Shown: piece after piece, positions 1 through 12,100 of the stretch
Layout: each line of letters begins with the position of its first letter
How positions within the stretch are numbered: the stretch's first letter is position 1
Origin: Malania oleifera
Lineage: Eukaryota; Streptophyta; Magnoliopsida; Santalales; Ximeniaceae
Reading direction: 5' to 3'
DNA: 64,000 nt
NCBI RefSeq assembly: GCF_029873635.1
Contig: NC_080426.1
Coordinates: 56,824,673-56,888,672 of the forward strand
Position numbers and translations under genes: made by a program
Notes under the pieces: model-generated
What the model saw: only the letters and a program-made list of their open reading frames with translations
Databases searched by the model: none
What the model was told of the DNA's origin: nothing

Positions 1-1510
1 ATTAAGAAATAATTAAATTTAAGAAGAAAGAATGATGAGAAGTTTGGTAAAATTAATTTCTAAGTGTTTAAAACTAAATTCAAATATAATTTTGAAAATA
101 ATTTTGAATTTTAGCTTGAATCGATCATTGAATACGAATATTGAATTATTTTGATCATCCAAGATCTAAATATGTATTATTTCTCAATTTTAACTTGTGA
201 ATATTTATTTTATTATGGTATTATGTGTTTTTAACTCTAAGTTTTTCTAATTATTAAATTAATCATGAAATTATATCTGATTACATTTCATTATATCAAT
301 TTTAAGAATAATGAATAGTTCAATTAACAGCTCGTACTTAACCCATTGATATATCATGGTTTATTTATTTAGGGAACTACTTCAGACAGATCTTAAGTAG
401 AGATTATTGAGATAAAACAACCTTAGTATTCAATATTTTGAAATGCAATGTATTAATCTTGCATTTGAGAGAACGAATTTCATTTTTTTGAATTTGAATT
501 TGGATAATATATAGCAGAAAATTATATTAATTTTTTTTTCTAAATTGACACAAATTCAAATTCAAATATCTAAGGAGGCTATTTAGTATCACTTTCAAAA
601 TTTACGAAACAAAAATTAAAAACTAGAAACAAAAATAAAAAATAAAAAATTAGCCTTATTTGATTAATATTTATAAAATTTAAATAAAGTAAAAAATTAA
701 ACAAATTCTTTTTTCCTTGAATCAAAGAACAATGTAAGAAATATGATTATAATAATTGGAATACAAAATTATATATATATATATATTTAAAAATACTATA
801 ATAAAAATTTCCTTGAATCAAATACAATTTAAGAAATATGATTAAAATAATAAAAGTACAAAATAATATAGATTTAAAAAATAGTATAGTAAAAATTAAA
901 ATTAATGTAATGACTTGAGAATAATATTATTGTCGATGATACTTGAAAAATAGTAAAAATATTTTGTAAGTGATTTTTATTATTTGTTTAAAAATTTTCT
1001 TGTAATTTTATGGACACTTTTATTTTAATTATATTTTAAACTGATATAATATTTTTATTTTATTCTAATAGAAAAGTACATATAAAATGTTTTATATGAT
1101 TTAAAAAAATTACTTCTAGATACTAAATTATTCTAATAATAAGTTGTCAAAACAACTAAAAATAATAAAATTTAATTTTCAGTTTTTTCACAAATAGTTA
1201 TCAACAATAAAAATAGAATATTGATAATATAAATAAATATATTTTGTTGGCCTATTTCTTTACCATGGCAAAAAAATAAAAATTTTGAAAAACAAGATCA
1301 GACGTACAATTATGCTCTAAATACATTAAAATAAACAAAAAGTATATGAGGAATGTACAAATTATAAAAATCAAAACTCCTCACGGGAACCACAAGAATC
1401 CAATTGACAAGCCGGGTCTCCAATTAACCGAATTCTCATGCTCCAGCCCCGCTATGGCTGTAATTTTTTTATTTGAAATTTCTACTCGCAAAATCGTTGG
1501 GATCTCGACT
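1..1510. other. AT-rich upstream region
   Basis: No gene is supported here. The stretch is strongly AT-rich with short homopolymers and a small (TA)n run near 769-786. A left end resembling a plant MITE family starts near 574 (a GGCTATTTAGTATCA-like terminus) and a poorly matching right end lies near 1205, but no target-site duplication was seen. The last 300 bases lead into the promoter and 5' UTR of the gene at 1683. No convincing TATA box and no TGGGCC-type site II element was found by eye. Confidence 0.4.
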
Positions 1511-1552
1511 CGACCCGACCCTGACCCTGACCCGAACCCGAGCTGACCCGAC
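1511..1552. repeat. short CCCGAC/CCCTGAC minisatellite
   Basis: A GC-rich run of imperfect 6-7 base units (CCCGAC, CCCTGAC, CCCGAAC) sits about 130 bases upstream of the start codon of the 65-aa gene. It stands out against the AT-rich surroundings. Confidence 0.7.
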
Positions 1553-1642
1553 ATAAACCTATTCATGTGCAGAACAGACAATTAGTTCAATCTAGTTCCA
1601 TCCCAGGACACAGGAGTCACAAAACATTCAGAACAGTAGCCA

Positions 1643-1672
1643 CAGAGAGAGAGAGCGAGAGAGAGAGAGAGG
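1643..1672 (+). promoter_or_regulatory. GA-rich 5' leader tract
   Basis: A (GA)n tract interrupted by one C lies about 10-40 bases upstream of the ATG at 1683. GA/CT tracts are common in plant 5' UTRs and core promoters. Here it probably lies in the 5' UTR; the transcription start is not visible. Confidence 0.5.
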
Positions 1673-1682
1673 GACGGAGAGA

Positions 1683-4600
1683 ATGCCGGTGATGGAGAAG
1701 CTGAGGATGTTCGTGGCGCAGGAGCCCGTCGTTGCGGCTTCCTGCCTTATCGCTGGTTTCGGTATGTTTTTTTCTGTGTTTGGAAATGAGCCATCGTTGT
1801 GTTGATTTGAGGTGTTTTTTTTTTTCCCTTTCTTTCTCTAGTCTTAGATGCTTTTGCCGAATTAATTTCTATTTTTTTCTATGGATTGGTTGATCGTTGT
1901 GTGCTTATGTCCGAATCAGAAACCCTAGGATCCGTTAATGTAAAGGTGCAATTAGGAATTAGAATGAACTGGTCTTTTGATATGGATTTATGTGCTAGGT
2001 TAGCGTCTTTAGGTGCTTGAGTGAAGCTCAACTGTTGAAGGGTTGTGAATGTACCTAATTCACGTGTTGAATTTTTGTGGCAACAGCTCATTTGGATTGA
2101 TGATTATCATACCTGGTGAGATTAGGGTGGCAATTTTGGTAAGGTTTTTTAATGGATGCTGATGCTATCATTGGTCTAATTTAGGGTGATATTGGACTGA
2201 CCTACATATCGTTGGACATTGGCTGTTGTTCAGAAAGTGTTGTATTGTCTAATCTGCTGTGATACTGGATTATAAAATCACATTTGCTTAGCCTTAGTCC
2301 CAATTGCTCCGAGTTATTATTAAATCCAAAGTTGGACTGATTATTTCTATAAATTTACAATTCAGCATTATGGAATTGCCCTCTACATTTTTTTTTATTG
2401 AGTCAGTGCTGCTTACGCAATCAATAAAGAGTTATAAAAAAGACCAGGCATGCCTAGGAGGACAATGATTTTCATGGTATGGAAAGATGCCTACAATGAT
2501 TTTAAATGACGGCCGCGATCGTGTGTTATGTAAAGGTTTTTTGGGTTACCAATACGGTTACACACTGCGAAAACGGTGGGAAGAAAAATCACGGCTGTAG
2601 CGGCCGTTACGGACCACGATCGTTACGTAAAGGCTGCTATGGCTGTTACATAAGCGCTATAGGACTGTTACACCAAAAAAATTATTTCATTTTTTACTTT
2701 TTCTTCTCACTTTTCCCCTCTTTCATAAATAATTTTCAATATTCCATGTGGCGAGAGGGGGAAAAGATTATAATGAGGATGACAATGATACAAAATTTAC
2801 TATTTCTTTAAATACTCGCAAGAGATGCGTTAATTAACAATTTGAAAATACTAACTTGTTAGGAAAATATTTTATTTTGATAATTTTTGTAATGCAATAT
2901 TTATCTTTTATATTTTTCAACTTCATCTTTTTATTATTCGTATGTCTTATGTGTCTAATAGGTTAATGGAGTTAATAATGTATTTTATTTTATTAATTAA
3001 TTTAGCACACATAAGAATTTATCATAGATAAGAACAATGAGAAGTATAAATACGCATACAAACGTAATTTTTCTATAAATGGTGGTTTAAAACAAATGTA
3101 AACTTGTTGCCCTTACCAAATAACTTAGTTACTCGAACTAAAGGATCCAAAATACACTAAAACTCTTTCTAAGAGGGGCTAAAAGGTGCCCCCACGGGCA
3201 TGGAGTAGTGGTAAGCACGGACGGGTTCATATGGAGTATCGGGGGTTCGAATCCTGCGGAGGCAAAGTCTTGGTGCACTTTGTTTGTCCCTTCGGGGGTC
3301 TCGACCGCACGACGTCAAGGGGGGTCCAGGGAGGAGAATCCACATCCCGAATGTCCGGCCTAAATGTGAAGAAGCTGTAAACCGCATCCGGCTTAATGAC
3401 GGGTGGCGCACTCTTGGGAGTGGGTGTCACTCCGGGGGGTTGGTGCCGCATCGGGGGGTTCGAAGGGCTCGTTGGTGGCTAGAGTCCTTACGTTATAAAA
3501 AAAATTAAAATTAAATAAAATAAAATAAAAGAAGGACTAAAAGCTTAAAACATGCAAGTACACTAATATGCACAAGGTTGTGCATGCTTCAAAAAATTCA
3601 CGGCCGTTATGCCCGCTTCCCATTATGTAACATCCCGCTATCGCGATTTAAAACCATGATGCCTACGTCCACAAAGGAGACGGAGACATAAATCAAACTT
3701 CCACTATGAAGAAGAAAGTAACTTAGAATGATGAGTACTCAATTTCTCTCAACATGATACAACTAAAAAATAAAGGTAAAACAAAACCACACCAATTGAT
3801 TCGACGCACTCTCAAGTTTGGGGTTGGGTTTGTCTCATGGTGGGCTTTAACCCTGAATCTTAGAAACTTTCATTTTTCTCCATTGAAAATTTCTTTGGCC
3901 TAAAATCAAGTTAGATCATGGAGTTTAATCAAATTTGTCATCATAATTATGAGAATAAGTGACTCCACTACTACAATTTCCACCTTGTCTTGTATTCTCA
4001 TAAACAAGAGTAGTACACCTCCAAGCATAGTTGTTAGAATCACGATTCGATTCATACGATTCATATCATTTCCAGACTAAATTGATTCGAATCTTACTAG
4101 AGAATCTAAAAACAACTGAATCATTGCTGAATTTTTCGATTCACCTTGCAAATCTAATGAATTGATCTAAATCTATCAATTCGCACAATTCTAGGCTTAT
4201 TATATCCTAATAGATACGACTGGTTCAAAACCCCATTTCTTTCTCATATTGATTTTATTTTTAAACGATTACCTTCCATTCCATATCCATGTCTTTTTTT
4301 TTTTGTGCTAAAAAAGAGGAGAAAATAGAACTTTAGGTCTTATATTTTCTTCACAAAATCATTCTTCACTTTTGGAGGAGTATAGTTTTCTGCCATTGAG
4401 AAGACGGGGCAAAACACTCTGCTAAGGTAGTACTTATGTTTTGTTGTGTAACTTGTGTTGTTAAAATACAAAAGTTGGTTTTTTTTTTTATTTAATCTGT
4501 TCAATTATTATCATTTTTAAGTTAATTATTTTTTTATTTATAATTTGAGAAACAATATGCATGAAATATTTTTTAAAATTGTTGATAAACACCCAAAGTT

Positions 4601-6064
4601 CAGTTTTTTTTTTTTCTTGATATCTTTTTCTTAAACAGCACAAGTTCATTTTCTGATTAATAATTTTTGAGTCAGTCCATTTTCATTTTCTTAGGAAAAG
4701 CATACACATGAAATATGCTTTTTATGTTGGCAAAATTTAAATGTATTGTACTATTTTACTTGTTCTTCATATATCAATATATGCATATCATTTAGAATTG
4801 ATTTTGGAAATTTGTACCGAATCTTATGATTCAATTCGATTCTCGATTCTCAATTCCCAAAATTGGAATTTTGATTCACATTCGAATCTCAATTTGACAA
4901 CTATGCCTCCAAGTTTATGTTACTTGCACCGGCAATGGACCACCTTGCACACCCTTGCTACCTCTCACATTGTAAGCATGGGAGAAGATGTCAGACAATT
5001 CCTGAACTTTCTTACTAGGATACAGATTTGTAAGCATGCCAGCTGCATTCTCCTTGGTGTTCAACCTTGCAAAAACATCTCTCTCCTAATGCTACTTGAT
5101 GCATGACAGAAAAAGATAGAAACAGATTGAGAGAGAATTGAGTTGGAGAAGAAAATAGAAAAAGAGAATAAGTAGAAAGAAGGGAGAAGCAGCCAGGAGA
5201 TATGGAAGATCAGAGACAGAAGTTGCAGAATAGAAACAGAACAAAATGAGAAATAGGAAGAGGAGAAGGAAGAATAGTAAAGGAGAAGGAAAAATAAAAG
5301 AGCAGGAAGAAGAAGATGTGAGAAGGGTGTGAGTGAATAGAAGTGCGGGATAGAAGAGAGCGACTGCTGTGAGAGAGAAAACAATGTGAGATTCGATTAA
5401 TCGTTCCAAAGTTTCTATTTCTTACATCATAAGACTATATTTATAGACAACTAATAAATCTTAAAGATAAAAACTATTAACGTTTACAAAATAATCCCAC
5501 AAACAATCATAAAATATTAACGAGCAATCAAGAGTTTTTGAAACAAAAAGGATATCCCTAAACTAATATGAAATCACAACATTTTACATCTTTGAGAAGA
5601 ATATGAATGCATAGGATTATTTGTAGGCGGAACTCCATCAAACTCCCCTGGTCAAAGAAAACTTGATCTTGAGTTTTGAGAAAGAGCGATACAAATCAAT
5701 GTAAGATGATTAGGTGGTGGAGTATGAAGGGAGGAAATATAGTAAAATTTGAAGATACAATGCTCAAAGAGGCTGATTGGACAATATAAAGTAGATGCGA
5801 ACATTTTGTGGAATAGAATTGCTAGCTCTATTAAAAGCTAGCAAAAGAGGTTTTTGGTGAATCCAAAGAAAGATGGTGGTGGGATCAAGATGCCCAAAAA
5901 ACCATAAAGAAAAACAAAAATGGTATAAGACATGGAAAAAATTAGAAATGTATTAAACTTTGAAAATATAAAGAGGCAAGAAAAGAGGCAAAAAGGCCAT
6001 TAGTGATACTAAACATAGAGCTCATAATAATTTATAAGCTAGACTAGATGCAAAAGTTGGGGAA

Positions 6065-6110
<46 letters not shown>

Positions 6111-9100
6111 TGGATAGAGCTAGGGAAAGAAAGTGCAAATATTTAGGTAGATGAAAATGAAAATGTCTTGGTAAAAGAAGAAGACATATAAGAGAGGTGG
6201 CGACGATACTTTAATTAGTTGCTTAATGCAAACCAAATTGAAAGCTTAAACTTAGAACTGAAAAATGAGGAAAAGGCTAAAAATGTGAGATTTATTTGCA
6301 AAATTAGAGCGTTTGAAGTTAAGATAACTTTAAAAGAGATGAAAAGTGAGAAATCTATAGGACTAGATAACATCTCAATTGAAGGCTGGAAATGTCTAGT
6401 AGATAAAGGAAGTATATGGTTGACTAATCTATTCAACATTATTATAAAAACCAAGACAATGTCAGCTGAATGGAGGAAGAGCACACTGATACTTTTATAC
6501 AAAAATAAAGGTGATTTTCAAAATTGTAATAACTATTGCTGAATTAACATGCAAAACGAGATCCAATACCTTGACAGGGATGGCTTTTCAAAATGTGATT
6601 ATTGACCTTTATCTTGCATTTTTATGGTTATAAGGAGTTGCCACTAACCTTTTTTTACTGAGGTGAGGTTAAGTTCACCTAATTACTATCAATTAATTGG
6701 TCTCTAGTTAATCCTAGGGTCAAAGGAACCAATAGCCCATAGTGTACATAGCAGAGTCAAGTTTAGGAGTCCGGTTGTGCAAGGGTAAGGTACTAACACT
6801 CCTTACACACCTGTACTTCTGAACTGTATTTTGATTAATTTGGGGTGTTCAAACATTAATCAAGTAAAGATTTTGACTCTTCATTTTTTAATTAGGTTAC
6901 CTTCTTTTAAATATTGTTCCACCCTTTGACCACTGGGCATCCTATCAGAATCATAAGGCTTCGGAATACCTCGAGAATCCCAAGAAGAACGCTATCACAC
7001 TACCTTTGGATTCCATCGTCAGGTTAATTAATTAGGGTGTTCTTATCTTTCATTCAAATCAATTCATTCTCGATTCTCCAAAAGAACCTCAAAGTCATAT
7101 CAAAGAATCAAGCAAGCATGCTCTTCATCAAAACATATCAAAGTTTAAGCATCTTATATGGCACATGAAATAAAGGATCGAATGAACATGAAATGAGCGA
7201 AATAAGGTACACATACACATACAAACCAAGTCATGCATCAAACGTCATTCAATAGGAGCCAAATGACACTAATGAGGTACCGTAATGCATTCAAGCATTT
7301 AAAGGAACCGAACAAAACTTTATGTACAAAAGGAGAAACCTCTATTTGATTTTTGACCTTTTTTTTTTTTTGGTTTTTTGAACATCTTGAAAAGTCAAAT
7401 CTAAGGTGAAACATTCGTAAAATTCAAACAAAGAAATTTTTAGGATTTTATTTGCCCTTTTTACAATTTTTTTGGTTTTTTTCATTAATTAATAACAAAT
7501 AAAAGTAACTCACAATTCTATAAATAAATCAAATTAAATAAAAAACTTGAAAATTATATTGAGACTTAAACTTTGAAAAAAAACACAAACCTCCCTTTTT
7601 ATTTAAAAGAAAACAATTTTTTTATTCAAGAAAAAATGTACTCTTATTAAAAGCATCAAATGAATAATGAAATAAATAAAAGTGGAAAATAAAAATAAAA
7701 ACCTATAAAAATTATTCTAAAATACAAAGGAAATTTTTCCTTTTTTTTTTTTTTTCATATTTATGGGAGTTTATTGCAAAAGAAAACAATTTGTAATGAA
7801 TTTTTAAATTTTAAATAAAAGATAAGAAAATTAAAAAAGGGAAACCGGTTGACCGGTTTAAGTGGACTGGTTGACCAGTCCACGTACTTGAGTAACCCAT
7901 GTGACACACATGTGAGGGCACGAGTCATGCATTAGTTCCTCCTATTTGGTCATCTTCTCCAGTGTCATTAGGATTCGCCAAAACCATAGCGGGTGCAGAC
8001 CCCTTGGGGCCACCACAATCACCTCTTTGATACTGGAAAATGCTCGCTGTAACTGCCGTTCAATTGCTTGGAAGTTTCTGATCACCGTGGAAGCCATGGT
8101 GCAAACTAGTTCCCTTACCTGGTTGGCCACCACCAGGGATAATGGCGGCAGTTCTGGTTTCTCCACTGTCTAAAGGGTATCATGACCCCTTTTAGCCTTC
8201 TTTACTGCCCCTAGTACCCTCTCTCACTTCCTAGAACCTGTAGAGTCACCCATGCACATGGAAACCACCTAAAGCAACCCCCGTCTTCGATTCAACCCCC
8301 TTTATTTTTTACTTCCTCTTTCTTCCTTTTTCTTTGTATTTCTTGGTATTTTGAACCCTACCACTATGTCTTAACCTAGTCTACAACCTCAGATTCAAAC
8401 ACATGAACAAATCAGACTTACAAACATGATCCCAAACACAAATAAAATGAAACCTTCGATACAAACCTAATATGCAAATCATTACTTTTTTGGAATTCTA
8501 GAATACAGCTTAGGGTTTGATCTTGAGCATGCAATAAAAATAGAAACTTTAAACATACTCAGAGCAAAAATCACCATTTTCTTTTTTGCGTGGAATACAA
8601 GATGCTTCAAAGTAATCCGTAACTTACCTGCCAGAAAGTTAAAAAATACAGTCATGGAGGCCATGTAGGGGTAGGAGACATACCTTGTCTTCTTCAAAGA
8701 TTGAGAACTTCCCAATGAATGAAGAAGACCAAGCAAGCAATCAACAACTTAAACCTTCAAGCTTGGATCTTCAATGAAGTATTCCCCAAGAAAGATCAAG
8801 GAATGGAGGAAACCCGAAGCTTGAACGTGACCCTCTCTCTCTCTCTCTTGGAGGTGTTTTCTCTTGGTTAATGTGTTTTTTCCTTGATCCTTGCCTTTTT
8901 CTTATAAAGCAAGGGGGAGATAAGGTGTTGCCATAACTCGCCTATTACCAAAATACCCCTTAGAACAAAAAGATTTCTCTCCTTATCCCAACAAGGGTAT
9001 TTGGGCAACTTCCAACCCATATCTTCGATTAAAAACTCCAATAAAATAAGGATAGCACCCAATTCTAACTAATAATGTAGGTAAAGGTCCTTAAACATAA

Positions 9101-12100
9101 AATTGAAGTTTCAAAGTGCTTTGGACCAACAATTTGCATACTGAAACACTGGAAAGGGGAGAAGGGCTCTATTTAAATGCTTTTGACTCAAACTCACCCC
9201 TTATACTCAATTATTAAAGGAGATTTGCAATTTTTGGCCAAATTGAACCTGAACAAAATAGGGTGTCAACACTTATGAGTCATATAATGAAATTGTGGGA
9301 AAGAGTAATTGAACAAAGAATAAGAAGAGAAATGAGGTTTTTAAAGAATCAATTTGGTTTTATACTGGGGAGATCGAAAATAGAAGCTATTTATCTTCTA
9401 AGAAGATTTATGGAAAAGTTTAGGAAAAAGAAGAGAGACTTGCACATGGTTTTTATTGACTTAGAAAAGCATATGATAGAGTATCTATGGAAGTTCTATG
9501 GTGGGTTGTAGAAAAGAAAAGAGAATGTAGTAGATATATTAATGCCATTAAGGATATGTATGATAGATTAATTACTAACAACAAGACTGTAGCAAGAGAG
9601 TCTATAGAACTCCCAAATGTACTAGGTGTGCATCAAGGTTCAACTTTGGGCCCCAATTTGTTTGCTTTAGTGATTGATGAATTCACTAAGAAATATCCAA
9701 GATGAGATCCCTTGGTGTGTCCTGTTTGTAGATGATATTGTTGTGATTGATTAAAGTAGAAGTGGCTTAGAATCTAATTTGGAACTGAGTAGAGCAACGT
9801 TGGGAGCCTTCCAAGGAGGAATATTGATGATAAGATTAAACTTGATAATCAAGAAATCAATAGCACTAGTAGATTTTGATATCTTGGGTCTATTATGCAA
9901 GCGTAAGGAGAAATTGAAGAGGACAGCAATAGAGTTAAAGCAGGTTGGGTAAAATGGAGGAGTGCTTTGTGTGGGCTATGTGATCGTAGAATACCATTAA
10001 AATTAAAAGGAAAGTTCAATAGGACGACTATAAGACTAGCCATGCTATATGGACTAGTATGCCAGGCAACTAAGAACAACATATTCTAAAAGTTAAAAGT
10101 TGCTGAATTGCTGAAATGCAGATGCTAAGGTAGATGATTGGTATAACATTAAAGAATAAATTAAAGAATCAACATATTCACAATAAATTATATATAACAC
10201 TGATAGAAGATAAGGAAGGGGTGATTTTAGATGGTTTGGACATTCGAAACACAGGCCAAGTAGGGCGCTAGTGAGGAGGAGCCAGCTAGTTATTGATAAT
10301 GATATTAGAAGAGGTAGGGGTAGACTTAAATTAATTTGGAATGAGGTGGTGAGGAAGGATTTATCAGCTCGTAACTTAGTTGAGGAAAACTCCCTTGATC
10401 GTGTGAATTTGTGGAAAAGGCTTCATATAGCCGACCCCATAGTGAGAGCTAAGGCTTGTTGTTGTTTGTTTGCTGTTTGTAATCTTGTCATTCAACTAGG
10501 CAATAATTCATATAAGGACTTAAAATACTAGGGTAATTATGTTCAACAAGTAGGGTTGCCCACAGATCATTATGGACAAGTTTATGGCTACCTTTTGACC
10601 ACTTAGAGCTCGCTCTAGGTTGTTGTTCAAAGTTGATGTTCTTGCGATTGGAAAGCTGGACAAATCTCTCAACTTCCAAAGCCATGTGATAAACCTTAAA
10701 ACAAAGTGATAAGAGTCTTTTTTTGGGTTTTACAAGGAATTTGACTTTTAATTTCCCTTTGACAATCTCTGTGCTTCTATCTATATCACGTCTAAGTATA
10801 AGATTATTAAATCTGACGAAATAGTCAGAGGCATTAGAAGACAGTCGTTCAAGGTTATACAATTGGTCTACTAATTGTCTCTAATGAGAACTTGGGACAT
10901 ATTTATCTTTTAAAAGGTATTTCATTTTAGACCAAGTGGTAGGTTTTGTGAAATACCCAATGTACCTTTCAATATTTTGCTGGTTGTTGATTGTTGGGCT
11001 CATAGTTCATGATGATCATCTGCAGTCAGAAGGGAAAAAAAACTTTGGAGATCTCCGGTGGCCTCTGGTAGCCTTCTCTGACGCTCAAATCAGTATTGGG
11101 AGTGCAGGCAGTATAATTATAATTTTTCTATAGAATCTTAAGTGTGTTCTCTACCTTTTCCTGGTGTGTGCCTTTTTATAAGCTCCCCCAAGCCTGAAAG
11201 GGTTAAATGCCCCATCTAGGTTATATGCTCCATCAATAAGGGTTATATGTTATTATGGTGGTACATAAGTTTCGCTTTTTAGTTTTCCTCTTTAATGTAA
11301 GGAAAACCAATGTTCTCCCTCAATCGAGACTATGAGTGAGCCATGTGGAGTATAGGGTATTTTCGCTCATCTCACTAGTATTTTTTCCCAATCCAAGTGG
11401 TAAGTGGATGCACTGGTAGTCAGAAAATCCATACCAATCAAAATACCCTTTTCTATGTTAACTAACCAATCTAAGTTCATAAGGGTATGAACTGCCATCA
11501 AACTCAAAGGGACGCTTAGGTTCAGTCACTTGTTGAGAATTGTCAGCTACTTGATAACCAAATGTGTCAAAAGTTGCCCATTTTTTCCTCCCTCACCCTG
11601 GCATGGATGGATATGCAATGATAAAGAGGAGAAAATAAAATAAAATAATGATTTAATGCAAATAAAAAAGGCAATGATTATATATATATATAGTGTATGT
11701 ATAGGAGAGCAAGGATGAAGAACACATTGGATCTGGTGCAAATTCACAAGCTTACGAATTGGATAAGAAACATTAAAATTAAATTTCCAGGGAGGACAAG
11801 CACATATGATGTCCATGTGGCCTTGTCAACTGCCTACAAACATGCTTTGAACTCTTGGTCATGGTTTTTTTTGTGTGTGTGTAATCCCTCAGAAATTTAC
11901 CCAATTTCATGCAGAAAACAGTCAATTTGTCGCAGATTACTCCAAAATATCACAGCAGAAACCTGAAGTGATGCTGGTAGGACTAGTTTTTTCTTCTGAG
12001 TTCTGAAAAGTATCACAGCAAACACCAAAATTACCACTGAGCAGAGGCACTTCTACTTCAATTTTTCTTTCAAAATCTCTCGCTAGTAGTCTAAGTAAAC

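Noticed and set aside
3169-3508. Four overlapping frames on both strands
   Set aside because: The stretch is a GC-rich SINE with Pol III boxes and an A-rich tail, not a protein gene.
7942-8173. 74-75 codon frames on both strands
   Set aside because: They lie inside the 2.7 kb LTR-like insertion; no recognised motif and mutual shadowing.
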